Below, piece by piece: positions 23,714 to 34,713 of a stretch of DNA of 64,000 bases. Below the pieces are notes generated by a model. The model searched no databases and had not been told where the DNA came from. It saw only the letters and a program-made list of their open reading frames with translations. Every line of letters begins with the position of its first letter. The stretch's first letter is position 1. Made by a program: the position numbers and the translations under genes. Source of the DNA: Hermatobates lingyangjiaoensis (lineage: Eukaryota > Arthropoda > Insecta > Hemiptera > Hermatobatidae). Location: contig JAPFBL010000036.1 in NCBI GenBank assembly GCA_026182355.1, forward strand, positions 1,550,001-1,614,000, in the 5' to 3' direction.

Positions 23714-24140
23714 CGGGGGTGGGCAACGTCTGGCACGCGTACCAAACTTGGCACGCCGATGACTTGTCTCTGGCACGCAAGAGCACAGATTATCCTTAGC
23801 ACAGACAAAAAAAAAACCTACTTTCCTTGGGGTATAAGCTTTCATACCATGACAGTATTTGTACGTCCTTGTGGTGAAGAGGTTTAAGCTATACGAAGCC
23901 AAAAGGTCTCAAGAAAAAGAGTTAATATTGTTGCCATAGTTACCTTCTTTTTTTAAAAGGTTAAATACATTTTTGTTATACTATGTTTACTACACTGAGG
24001 TAATTTATTATTTTTTCATTTAAAAAGTTCTTAAGAGATACCAAATATGTTATAAAAAAAATGGCTGGCACGTGGAAAAAGTTTGTATCAAAGACTTGGC
24101 TGATTTTGGCACGCACTCTCTAAGAGGTTGCCCTCCCCTG
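23714..24140. mobile_element. Non-autonomous hAT element
   Basis: The termini are imperfect inverted repeats: CGGGGGTGGGCAAC at the left, and CAGGGGAGGGCAAC as the complement of the right end. An 8-bp target duplication GTCTATAG flanks both sides (23706-23713 and 24141-24148). Size (427 bp), TSD length and CAG-type ends place it in hAT. The interior repeats TGGCACGC several times and encodes no transposase. The left end has G where CAG-type ends have A at position 2. Confidence 0.88.
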
Positions 24141-24148
24141 GTCTATAG

Positions 24149-25499
24149 AATAGATGAAATAAGTCGGAACTCGCTTAGATCTCCAAAGTTCAAATTCAAC
24201 ATTTAAATGCCAGTGATTCAATTTTATTTAAAACCTTATAACTAAAAGCAGAGGAAAACAAAATGACATTTATTAACAAGAGTACACAACGCAAAAATAG
24301 GTCATTACACTCACTACAACGTTAGAAATGATACTTGTAAAAGGTAATTTAAAAACAAGGAAGAACCTATAGAAGTTACCATTACATTTTTTTAAAAAAA
24401 GGGAAAAAATTACTATTAGGAACCGCAATAGTGTTAACAGGACAATACTGTCCGGCAGACAGAAAGGATACAAGAACAAAAATGTCAAGTTTATCTCCAA
24501 CCACTCGAGCGACACTAATAAGGAATTGGAAACGAATTTCATTGAACATCTTATACGTTATCAATTATATATTGATTCAGTGTTCATTAACTAAAACCCT
24601 TTTTTAAAAAAAAACGAAAAAAATTAAACCTCTAAAACTATTAACCAAAAATTAAAAGGCTTTTAAAATTTAGTTCAGTAAACGGTTTACATTAGCAGTC
24701 CATGTTTCTTAAAGAATACTGAAAAAAAAAGGATAAAATTATTATTACAGAACAGTTCTTAGCTAAATAAATTAAATGAACGTTTTTTGTTTAAATATTT
24801 AAACAGAAAAATTCGATAAAAATTTGTAAATAATAAGCATTTTAAATGTCCATATATCGAGGGCTTATCATACCCAATTAGAACAGCCCTCAGTAAACAG
24901 TCACTGAAATAAAAGAAATGGTAAGTCATTGTTTTGTAATTTAGAAGTGAAAAACACCAAAGGAAGTAGAAAGCAATTTCATTTGCACTATTAATGTGAA
25001 GTTCGTTACATGAGTTATGGAGAGACGGCCTTCTTTTCGAACAAGCTTTAAAAGAGTTTAATCCAATAAGAACAAATAAAAGTTATGCATCGGTCATTGT
25101 ATTTTACACATTAAATAAAAAGCACACGTTTGGTTTTGATTATAATGAATATTATTACAAAAAAACATTATGAATAGAAAATAACCCACCAAATGTTATA
25201 TACTTATGTATATTAAAAAAAATCCAATTTTTAAATTAATTATAGAAGTGATGTTTCAGGTTTGGATAATATTCATTCAGGTGTTAAGCCTTTAAAAGAA
25301 TTTACTAATCAACCATGATTTGTTATGACATATAATTGATAACATAGAAGGTTGCTTGGGGACTTCTTGTGGGTTCGTCTCCAGTAGATCTCTGCTTCAC
25401 TGACACTCCACTAATTTTTTTGTTCGACAACGCCAATGAATAAATGTTTCTTAATCTATATTCAACTTGAGTTGTGCGTTTTGGATCCTTTTTCATCCT
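24149..25499. other. AT-rich non-coding sequence
   Basis: No gene or repeat recognised. Two minus-strand frames around 24273-24564 overlap each other and have no motif. Confidence 0.4.
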
Positions 25500-25505
25500 A
25501 AGAGT

Positions 25506-26099
25506 ATATATATATATATATATATATATTAGAATAAATAGGTATCAGATTTCTTTTAAACATGTTTCATTAAAGTATACCGCAGTCTTGGCATTCGCGA
25601 TCTTCAGACTGATATATTTGATACTATGAACTAACTTCTTGTGGGTTCAAGTGGAAAAGGAATTAGCGAAGAGAAAATGAAAAGAGTGGCCACGTTCAAT
25701 AAAATAAATGAGAAAATTAGAAGAGTTGTTTTTTTTTTAAACAAAAAGTGGTAAAGTAATTTGGAAAGAAAGAAAAATATAGTAAACTAATTAATGTTAA
25801 ATGAAATTGTTAAAAGAGAATAAGAAGTAATAAGAAAGGTATAGTGGGAAAATAAGAAGGTAAGTTTTAAGTATAATGGAAAAATATGGAATCTAGATTT
25901 CTGTTGCACAAGTTTTTGACATCACTACGTAATCTTGGCCAACTCATTTTCCAGTTGAATCCTGATAGCATAAAGTTCATAGTATTGAATCTATCTATGT
26001 GAATATCGTAAATGCCAAGACTGCAATACACTTTAATGAAACACACACACACATATATGTGTGTATTCATATGTGTATATTCATATGTATATATATTCG
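25506..26099. repeat. Foldback of a PLE 3' end with flanking simple repeats
   Basis: A TA run (25506-25529) precedes the left arm (about 25539-25670). The right arm (about 25925-26045) is its diverged complement and ends in CA/TA simple repeats. The arms share TTTCATTAAAGT, GCAGTCTTGGCATT and a CTGAAGAT-type core. The same sequence forms the 3' end of the coding PLE at 62425-64000 (its copy at about 62455-62600), which identifies the family. Confidence 0.75.
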
Positions 26100-26119
26100 A
26101 GGCGCGTTAACAAAGGATA

Positions 26120-26345
26120 CACTATCCACGATTTGAGATGCTCTTATCTATATTTTCAGAAATATACGGCGGTCAGACTGGTAAATCATTAAAATTGCAT
26201 GCCAGACAACATTAATACCCAATACTGAGGAGGAACAAAAAGTGCCTTACTTTGGATACAAATTATGAGAATCCTGATATATTTGATGGAAGCTGAAATG
26301 ATAACATCTAAAATATAGATGGTGCTATGAAATATTATCCAGTCT
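26120..26345 (+). pseudogene. PLE GIY-YIG endonuclease remnant
   Basis: With stops and frameshifts the plus strand reads EIYGGQTGKSLKLHARQH, then degraded sequence including DIFDG and DGAMKYY. Penelope-like elements end in a GIY-YIG nuclease of the form YIGQTGRSL..R..(E/Q)H with a later Glu. The piece is homologous to the minus-strand copy at 28860-29050 and is cut at its 5' side by the 25.5-26.1 kb foldback. Confidence 0.6.
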
Positions 26346-26484
26346 TCTTAAATTAAATTTAACTGATCAATAACTAAGTAATGGTTTATTCAAATTAGAC
26401 TCAGTATTAAAAAGAGCAATAAACCTCTTTACCATGACCAACAAATAGCTGTTATTGTTTTATTTCTTTCTTTCTGAACATCCT

Positions 26485-26700
26485 TCACTTGCCTAGATTT
26501 TTCTTCCCTTTCCTTGACCTTGACGCCTTAAAATACCTCTCTTGTTTACCTACCTTCTCAAACCAAAACAGTTGTCCGATTTCATTTGTGTGACTGTGAT
26601 GAAGATCTGTTGTTTTGGTTGAAATGGTAGTGCCATTTATTAATACCTTATGGTTTAAAATGAAGTCACCAACTTGACCACTTGTAGAACAACCAACCAC
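26485..26700 (-). other. Unrecognised 71-codon open frame
   Basis: The composition is less AT-driven than neighbouring frames (many Thr, Ser, Lys, Gly). No family motif or clear splice borders were seen. It could be a repeat-derived fragment. Confidence 0.2.
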
Positions 26701-26914
26701 ATCTCGGTGTGTTATACCAAGTCTATAAAGCGTGTTCTTCCTTTTAATTAATGACCATCTTTATTTTTTAAAATTTTCAAATGTAATAATTAACTTTAAA
26801 AATTTAATTTTTAATTTATATTTTCAGTCTGAATATGGAGGAAACAAGGGAATTTTATTTCGGATTTTTCTTTAAAAAGGGAATTTTAACTTCTTGTTAC
26901 TAAGTCTAACCAGA

Positions 26915-27045
26915 TATGTTTGGCCATTGCCAACCGTGAAAGGGCTTTTTCTTAACACGAGATATCAACAGAGAATATAACATGGAGTCAGATTAAGAAT
27001 TTAGTTAACAATGTCAAACAACATTAAGATTAATACTATAATGGC
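26915..27045 (+). pseudogene. Possible hAT transposase C-terminal scrap
   Basis: The plus strand reads LAIANRERAFS followed by broken sequence. The ERxFS word is typical of the hAT C-terminal dimerisation region. The match is short, and no terminal repeats were found. Confidence 0.3.
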
Positions 27046-28195
27046 TGGTATAATTGAACTATTTGGTTTGAGCAATATTCTTTTGTTGTGTCACGAATTA
27101 GAACATATACCCAGAGTAAAGCAATGTTGAAAACTTTAAAGGAGCTTATAAAATAAAACAATAATGAAATAAAAGTGACTCATTTCAAATGGAGACAAAG
27201 TTTTTACGATTTGTAGTTACCGTTTAAAAGTTACACCAAGAACATGGATAATGGTACATCTGGTTTAAACGCGTCATCGCGTCTATTAAATACTTATACT
27301 TTAAATAAAATACAGACAGATACATAAATACAGTTTTTTGCGAATTTAAAACTTCTTACACCACCAACAGAACAACATAATTATAAACTTCTTGAATCAA
27401 TAGGTACTTAATGAATAATAAGCCTCTTAAATCAATAACTATGACCTTGTTCAAGAGTCTAGTTAAGAATCAATTAAATTATTATAATGGATTGACCTCA
27501 CTTCTTTCAAGCATTCCTATCACCTTAGTACCTTAATAAATAAGCTTTTCACAAGCATACTATTACTTTATGGTAGGTTTCACTAAAAATAACTTTTGCA
27601 GCCATCTTTTTCTTTAAAAGTTCTAAGTCCAGACTTAGAATTCTGACTGACATTAACATTAACATTCTGACTTAAAACCAAAAAGGCTTTGTTCTTTTTT
27701 TTTCCTAAAAAAGGATAAAATATTATAATTATTTCATGTAATTGATTCTACATTGCACTTTAACAACTGAATTTGGTATAAAAAAATAATCTTTTTATTA
27801 ACTTACTGTTAACTCCGCTTAAATATATAACAATCTATGTAAATTTTAAGCAAGTATTATTTCGTCAAAAGTTAGTTCTTTTTTAAATTAGTAATTGTGT
27901 AAACTTTTGTGGAAGGGAGATCTAGATAATTAGTATCAGGGTTTCCTTAAAATTAATTACTGTTTTTTAAAAGAAAAAAATCTGCCCAAGTTGATTGAAA
28001 AAACAAAATAATTAATTGATATATAATTAATTGAATCTTATTCTTAAAACTTAATAGAATAAGTGACTTAATTACACAACTTGATTTTTCGCCTTAAGTA
28101 TTGTGTTATTATAAGAAAAGAATTAAATTAAACACTGAGAAATCCATTCATATTACCTTCACATTACGTAAAGTTGTCCTGTCTATATTAACCAC
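27046..28195. other. AT-rich non-coding sequence
   Basis: Nothing recognised between the hAT-like scrap and the Jockey-type fragment. Confidence 0.4.
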
Positions 28196-28855
28196 TCTCC
28201 CCTCCCAATTGCTAACGTAGTGCGATATCTGGGGATGTACATTGCCAAGCGATTAACATGGAATCCACATACAAGACTGAAACGACAGGACCTAATGAGA
28301 TATTAGACGCTATCCCGACTTCTTGACAAAAGATCAAATTTGACTCTACAGAACATAAGACTGATATACAATGCAATACTTAAACCGATCTGGACTTACG
28401 GACTCTAAATCTGGGAATCAACCAAGCGTTCAAACATCCAAAGAATCCAAACAGCACAATCCATAATCCTCCGTAAAATTGTACAAGCTCCCTTTTATGT
28501 TTCAAAAGACACGATTCATAATGATCTGAAAATCCATTTTATCAACCAAGAAATCCGATCACGATACAGCAAATTCCATGAATCTTTACCTACCAATCTA
28601 AACCCTTTTATTCAGGAATTATAATCCAACCAGATTCCTCAACCCAATTAGAAGTTTGAAATGATTTTGGCCCAGTGATTTACTCGTCAAGAAATGATAA
28701 CTGTCAAGAATGATGCAAGTGATCTGAAAAGTCTATGTATCTGGAGTACTACCAATGGGTGGTTTCTTCACTCTTTTACCTCTCTTTTATGTATCCTAGA
28801 TCAGTATTACTTGTTACGCCTCTAACGATAGTTGTAATATAAAGGAAAAAAAAAG
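28196..28855 (+). mobile_element. 5'-truncated Jockey-type non-LTR retrotransposon
   Basis: From about 28211 the plus strand encodes the region after the RT active site: VRYLGMYIAKRLTWNPHTRL, then LIYNAILKPIWTYG, then QSIILRKIVQAPFYVSKDT and FHESLPTNLNPF. These are standard Jockey-clade landmarks. At least two in-frame stops break it. The coding part ends near 28623; about 220 bp of 3' UTR follow, then an A-rich tail at about 28842-28853. The tail abuts the 3' end of an oppositely oriented PLE piece. Confidence 0.85.
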
Positions 28856-29330
28856 ACTCGATAACATTTCATAGCACCATCTATATTTTAAATGTGATCC
28901 TTTTAGCTTCTGTAAAATATATCAGGATTGTCATCATTTGTAGACAAAATAAGGCTTTTTTTTGTTTACCTGTTACTGTTGAGTATGGATATTGTTTGGC
29001 ACGAAATTTTATTGATTTATCAGTCTAACCGCTGTATATTTTATGACAAAAGTTATACAGAATTTCGTAAATACCACTGTACTCCGACTCTCTTGGATAG
29101 TTTTTGATTAATAAAGACCTGCGTTATTACTATTAGAATAAGTGGCATTAAAGTCAATGTTAAGAGCAAGCTCAGGAAGAGCCCAATGAATCATGACATG
29201 GTAAACTCTGATATTTGGTATCAAACGGGTTTCTACTACTATATTGGAGAACAGCTTTTTTGGTACCTTTAAAGCTTTGTCTATATAAGAGGAGGGTATT
29301 TTAATGAGTGAGCAAAACAATAAATTTTCA
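28856..29330 (-). pseudogene. PLE linker and GIY-YIG endonuclease remnant
   Basis: The minus strand from about 29310 reads SSYIDKALKVPKKLFSNI, then RLIPNIRVYHVMI and LNIDFNATYSN. After a frame change it reads SGIYEILYNFCHKIYSG, then TDKSIKFRAKQ. This is the typical PLE order: linker after RT, then GIY...C..C.K.Y(I/S)GQT...R..(E/Q). Stops and shifts inactivate it. The last 190 bp match the plus-strand copy at 26150-26340, so the two form widely spaced inverted copies. Confidence 0.7.
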
Positions 29331-29853
29331 TTTAATCATTAAGGGATTCAGAGGAACTAGCTATTAACGTCCACAAAAATATATATCTAAAAAAAGATTT
29401 TCATTTTCAGGTTGTAGATAAGAAAGTATATTGGTGTATTTCGATCAACACTAAAAGATAACACTTAAGGGAATCTATGGATAAAAGCATTTAAGAAGGT
29501 AATTGTACAGTTTATTTCTTCACCACTGTGCAATGGATTGAATCGTAGTTTGTTTGATGTAAATCCATTTCTCCCAACGTTCCTGCATTTGACATTTTAA
29601 ATTTTCTTAAGGAAAAACTCATTAAATATTCCTCCTTCTAACTGCCACTACTATAACAGAATTAATTGAATTATATGCTTTAAGGGCGTTGTGAGTTTGT
29701 TCCCTCTTGAATTCAAGATCCCTCTTGAATGACAATTTCATCATTCCCTCTTGAATGATGAAATTGTCGTTATTTCTATTGCTCCCTCAAAGAAAAATAT
29801 ATATATTCAATAGTTGATTAATAATATTCATATTAACAGTTTCAGAAATACAT

Positions 29854-29855
29854 GA

Positions 29856-29886
<31 letters not shown>

Positions 29887-29890
29887 GAAA
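29854..29890. repeat. (GA)n microsatellite
   Basis: A run of GA units with one CAGA interruption. Confidence 0.9.
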
Positions 29891-30065
29891 AGAAATGTTT
29901 GTGACAAAGCTATATGCGGATTTCTCAGTCAGACTGTGAACGACAACGATTGCCTTATGATATTTGCCGTAGGCAGCCATCAGAGATGCCTTATGACATT
30001 GTAGATAGGAAGTTCTTACTACAGTCATGGTAATTGGGAAATAATGGTCTTATTTTGTTTTGTGG

Positions 30066-30236
30066 GCACTTTGAATACGGACCGATCACAAACTATTATT
30101 GCCCTTAGACCGGCTGAAGGAAGTGCCTGCCTGAGTGGCGAGGTGTTCCGGAGAGATTAACGGGGTACGATTTCACTATTGCTTACAAAATGGGCAATCG
30201 AAATATTATAGTGGACGCTTTGACCATTATCGAAAA
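30066..30236 (+). pseudogene. Gypsy-type LTR retrotransposon RNase H scrap
   Basis: Across frames the plus strand reads RLTGYDFTIAYKMGNRNIIV then DAL. This is the hallmark end of the Gypsy RNase H region (RL..YDF.I.Y..G..N..ADAL). The upstream part (TDH-like) is frameshifted. No LTRs were found. Confidence 0.6.
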
Positions 30237-30311
30237 CATAATCCCTTCAACATCGAGGCGCATAAGATCCCTTGGATGATGTTTTTGCATTGATGTTTAG
30301 TGCGAAATGAA

Positions 30312-30398
30312 TGTGAATATAGGACGATGACTGCAGCTCCTATAGAACAGCTCAACATGATTATGATGCGAAAGTGGTGGCAGAAGTCTCTGAAAACA
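30312..30398 (-). pseudogene. Extra copy of a candidate odorant-receptor exon
   Basis: About 90 bp match 30937-31036 closely, including the TTTAATTTCAG acceptor. It reads VFRDFCHHFRIIIMLSC then a hydrophobic stretch. Similarity to the other copy stops near the end of the hydrophobic segment, and no matching donor is seen. It lies downstream of the better copy and may be an unused duplicate. Confidence 0.45.
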
Positions 30399-30936
30399 CT
30401 GAAATTAAACATACGAGTACAATTAAAGAATGACGTAAAACTGCAGCCATGATTGGCAGATAATCCAAAAATTGGTGTTAACCTGTGGACCCACTATCGT
30501 AGAAATGAATACTTCTGCGAATACTTCTTCGAAATATTTGAGAAGAATAAACTTAATTTCAGAATGAAAAGATGCAGACAGTCCATTCAATGGCCAGTTG
30601 ATGGCAAATCTATTGTTGTAATAAGAAACAAGAATGATAATACTGAATAAAATACAATATCTCCATTGAGGCCAGTATCAATGCTTTTGTTACATAATCG
30701 TATTCCAATATGATAAACAGTATATTTTAATATAAATCAGCAGATGATTACAAATACTGAATAAACTGGTTATGGTATTTTTTTCCTTTAACAGTTGCTT
30801 TTCAAGCAACGAACCGGCCGAATAAACATATGACAAGAGGGAAAACTGACTTATCATGTATTAGTGATCAGTGGTTATATTATTTATATAACCTTTAAAA
30901 TTGTGATAGCCATATTACTAAATCTAATATACTGAC

Positions 30937-31036
30937 AGATATGAGGCAGTAGGCAGACAGGGCGATGACTGCAGCTCCTATAGAACAGCTCAACATGATA
31001 ATGATGCGAAAGTGGTGATGGAAGTCTCTGAAAACA
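30937..31036 (-). CDS. Candidate second coding exon of the odorant receptor
   Basis: The acceptor is TTTAATTTCAG and a possible donor is TCT|GTCAGT. Joined to the exon ending at 32089, it continues ...HHQVIL then S, VFRDFHHHFRIIIMLSC, then a hydrophobic run ending AYCLIS, with no frame break. In insect receptors the HHQ-x-IL segment is followed by a short loop and a membrane helix, which fits. The join is inferred, and no further exons (for example the conserved C-terminal helix) were located. Confidence 0.45.
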
Positions 31037-31539
31037 CTGAAATTAAACAACTACAATTAAACTGTTTATTTATGGTTTGTTTAATATATTAGTCCAATAT
31101 GAAGAGAGAATAAGGTATTTATCTAAAAAAAAAAAAGTTCAAAGAGTTTCCAATGACACTTAAACTAGGACTTTTTTTCAGAACGGCTTAGGGAAATTAC
31201 TGTTATTATGATTTACTATGGAAGAGGTACTTTAAAATTTATGTTTTAATCAGTTCAATATTTCTAACGTTCTGATGAATTATTTATATTACTATTAAGT
31301 CATGATTGGCAAAGTTATTTCTTTTATACTCTTTATAAATTAATCATACTTTCTTGAATCACAATAAATGTCGAAATGATGTTTGATGCATGTCGAAATG
31401 TATAATGTTATTGAATATGGTGATTAAAATGAAATAGTAACACCCTGAGCCATTAATATTATTCATCAAATTTATTTCGACTTAATTCTACTATTCTACT
31501 ACTCTATTTTAGACTACTACTCTATTAATTCTACTATTT

Positions 31540-31930
31540 GTAGGGTAAAAAGTTAATGAAATGGTCTCCACTTATAAAAATTTTAATTGTATAAACAAAA
31601 ATACCATTTAGGCTCAGCCTAACCTGTAGGAAAGAAAAATAACAATGAAATGTACCTGCCTTCTAATATGAAACAGATGTACCCTATATCCTCACCCACG
31701 TCCGTCCTATTCCCAGTCAGTTGTACTACAGACACTCACCCTTAGGTTAGTATGTATTCTCTTCCTTATTTTATTTTGTACTATATTTACTGTATACTAT
31801 AGATAACTCTCTGGTGTCATTGTATTTTTTAGTTAATGCCTGATGAAGAACACTACGTGTTCGAAACGCGTTGCTTATACCATTAAAATTTTTATATGTG
31901 GAGACCGTTTCATTAACTTTTTACCCTACA
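31540..31930. repeat. Foldback repeat with a hammerhead-like core
   Basis: Inverted arms of about 45-50 bp lie at 31540-31590 and 31876-31930 and share TAGGGTAAAAAGTTAATGAA. They enclose about 290 bp. A hammerhead-like core is next to the right arm only. The foldback lies between OR exon 1 (32089) and the candidate exon 2, so it would be intronic. Confidence 0.7.
31833..31886 (+). ncRNA. Hammerhead-ribozyme-like motif, type I layout
   Basis: CTGATGA at 31840-31846 matches the core exactly. One A follows, then stem II GAACAC-TAC-GTGTTC (perfect) and GAAAC. The segment ACGCGT (31866-31871) is palindromic and could form stem III with a second molecule or copy; T at 31872 would be the cleavage nucleotide. 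Stem I can form: G38-C39 pairs with G73-C74, then a 7-nt loop on the 3' side, then TTAAT (31833-31837) pairs with ATTAA (31882-31886). An internal loop in stem I is usual for type I hammerheads. The extra base after CTGATGA departs from consensus. Confidence 0.55.
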
Positions 31931-32088
31931 ATGAGTAAATACCACTAATAAGTGATTGCACTACATTAAAATTCTACTACTGTCTATTTTGGTTTAATCT
32001 AAGAACGTAGAATAAAATTAAGTTATACGATTAACTTTTTAAATTATAGAAAGTATATTTGTAACAATTTAAATTACATTTATTTTGT

Positions 32089-32947
32089 TTACCTCAGAAT
32101 GACTTGGTGATGCTTAATGTTGTCCTTAAAGCAGTCGTGGTAGCACTTTGTACTTATGGCTGATTCTCCAAGAAATTTTTTCAGCTGCATCACTTCAGTC
32201 TGCTTTAGAAGCCTTTGACTTCTTTCTTCAATATCGTTTAAAGAAAAAATTAGTTTTTCTATTTCTAATGATATATAAACGCAATTTGTGGTGAAAATAA
32301 TGTTGGAAAAGATAACTATCCATGCAACAAGACAGACTGAAATTCCTTGAAGGATGAATACAATGCTGTAAACGAGTGGATGAGACGTTTCAAATGGCAC
32401 CCACATAGGGATAGGTAAGCGAGTTAGATTTTCTATTTCAGACTGTTGATCATCTAGAGAGAAGTAGTTCATGACTGGAGCTGCTCCAAGGACAAGGAGA
32501 CCGCAAGTATTCACTATTGCAGGATACATTATTGTTACTATCTTTCTCTCCCGCTTGAAAATCTTCTCCAACCTTTTAAATTCCTCTTCATTTTCAGTGT
32601 TAGGATAATTGTAAAAGCCAGTCAATATCTTTTGATGAGATCTTATAAAAGCTTGTCGAAAAGTTTGGTAATTTATTAACACTCCGATAGCATATAAATA
32701 ACAGAACAGCAAAGTGGAATACTTCGAACATTTTTGCAAAATTTCCACTGACAACTTTAACAGTTCCAATCATAAGAACTAAATGGTACAAAAGCACCGT
32801 TAAAATGGAAATCCAAATGGCAGTATCTCTACGCTTGGTGAGTTTGTTAAATTTTAGAAGCACTCCTGATAATAGCGGTATGTAATAATATAATCTGAGT
32901 ATTTTGTTTAAAGTCTCAGTTTTTTTCTGATCAGTTAATAATGACAT
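32089..32947 (-). pseudogene. Insect odorant receptor (7tm_6), first coding exon with a frameshift
   Basis: The minus strand starts with ATG at 32947-32945 (MSLLTDQKK) and encodes the N-terminal half of a seven-helix insect odorant receptor. It ends with KDNIKHHQVIL and a split codon at a GTAAAC donor just left of 32089. HHQ-x-IL near a splice junction is a strong family landmark. Several hydrophobic helices, the long extracellular loop and a Cys-rich pre-junction segment are present. The frame changes once, by +1, between about 32680 and 32720: frame one reads NFAKMFEVFHFAVLLF, and the other continues YAIGVLINYQTFRQAF. Both sides keep family-like sequence, so it is a single indel (recent pseudogene or sequence error). 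About 265 codons lie in this exon; the family usually has about 380-420. Confidence 0.8.
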
Positions 32948-32999
32948 GATTTTTGGTTTACTAAAAACAGAAAGCAGTATGCACCTATCTCAACACTTT

Positions 33000-34100
33000 C
33001 TAGAGGCTAATAAACAATGAGCCATTTCAGACTTTCTTCAAGTTGTTGAGAGTAAACAAACTGTTTTCATTTAATAACCCCCTTACTTGTTTTCATAATT
33101 AATGTAAGGCAGGGAAAGTTAGCCCCGTGTTTACAAATGTTCACTATTATTTCCATTTACGAACTTTCAACTCTTTATTATCCTAGAAATGGAGTTATGC
33201 TAATTTTAGAAATTAACCAATATGAGTTATTACATTAAAATTATTATAATCCTCCCGCCTTGTGCATTAAGAGATATGGGGAAATATCCAAGAAGCAGGT
33301 ACATATGTACCACGTACATTTAATGAATTCTTTTATAAGTATATGGGTACAATTTTATTTTCGATTAAACGTACAATTTGTTTTAACATTCTTTTAGTAT
33401 TCTGTTTTAAGCCCTGAATAAATCGAAATTAGAAATATTGTTTTAATTAATACTTCCAAATCAATATAATTAAAATTAGTATTTTCTAATTACCTTTTTA
33501 AATGTCTAGATTCTGTACTAATATGTTCAATTAAAATACTTGGGTAACTATATTTCTGTAATAATTTTATCTTTCTCCGATTTCTTTAACACAATTCAGT
33601 TTTTGTTAATGACATGAGAGGTGTAATAATTAATTCAGAATGCTTGCAGCACTGGTAGGTTTCTTAATGCCTGTCTGATATAGTTAAACCTGTTAAAAAG
33701 GTTTTAAATGAAAACATCCCCCTTATATGATAGGATAATATCGTATGAAACATATGATTATATGTTTACATAAAAGTAAAATATTAAAATTGATATAGCA
33801 AGCAAATGTGTAGTTATTTTACTATTAAATAATTATTATTATATTTAAAAAAATTGAAGAACTACTTTGTGATAAACAGGTTTATGAACCCTTGAAAAAG
33901 AACTCCTTAGAAAAAAATAACTATCTTTAACAAAAAAAATAAAGTTAATTAAAAGAAAACAAAGAAATAATGCTAGGTTGTCTGAAAAATTTCTTGGATA
34001 TGTGTTATATATAGAGTTATGAAAACTCATAAGAAAAGAGGACTCTGCTGGACCCATTGTTAGTTCCTTAGGGTCAGTTAGTCACAAACTTTCAAAATGG
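33000..34100. other. AT-rich sequence upstream of the receptor
   Basis: No gene recognised. The receptor's promoter should lie here, but no clear TATA or initiator element stands out. Confidence 0.35.
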
Positions 34101-34144
34101 TTGATTCGTCAATAATTATTATAAATAAAAGTTTGGGTTTTCCA

Positions 34145-34490
34145 TAGCTCCATTGAGACTGAAAGTAATAGAACTTTGTTCTTTCGGGGTGTTCTTTTGA
34201 AGAAGAGGGAGAATGGTTTGGAACTCAATGTTTACAGGGAGCCCTCTCTTGAGACGTCTTACACTCATTATTATTATTCCCAAATCACATCCATTCAGAG
34301 CAACTTGGATTACTACTATGTTCAATATGGTGGAAATGTACAGTATTGCCTAGTAAATCATTCGGTTATTAGTAATGAAGGATGTGTGTATTCTATTCCT
34401 CGCAGGCTTAAGTATATTGGCAAATGGGTAAAGAGTTTGTTAAACGTATTAAACAACAGAAAAATAGAATCAAAAGGAGATATTCTTTGA
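34145..34490 (+). pseudogene. PLE reverse-transcriptase fragment
   Basis: The plus strand reads FFRGVLLKKRENGLELNVYR, then EPSLETSYTHYYYSQ. This corresponds to the PLE RT stretch after the active site (LPFLD...R..NGLE..VYRKPT.T..Y..Y.S.H). The catalytic YxDD part is absent, so the piece is truncated at its 5' side. The frame stays open to a TGA at about 34490, with diverged sequence after the first 40 residues. Confidence 0.6.
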
Positions 34491-34713
34491 ATATAAACAT
34501 TCTATGAACTAGAAAGAAACCAAGTGTTAATACATAAAGACCCATCATTAAGCGTAATCCTATGTATGAATTGATGGGGGCTCATTGTAGATTAAACAAG
34601 TTTAAGAAGAAGGAAAACCTTCTCAACAACAGACTGTTGTAGAAGGAATGAGAGGTGAACTTTCGGATTAAGATAAAACCGCAGAACATTAATCCGAGAG
34701 CAGGGTTTCATTT

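Noticed and set aside
24273..24564. Hydrophobic minus-strand frames suggesting a membrane protein
   Set aside because: Hydrophobicity follows from T-rich composition, and the two frames overlap each other without a start or splice context.
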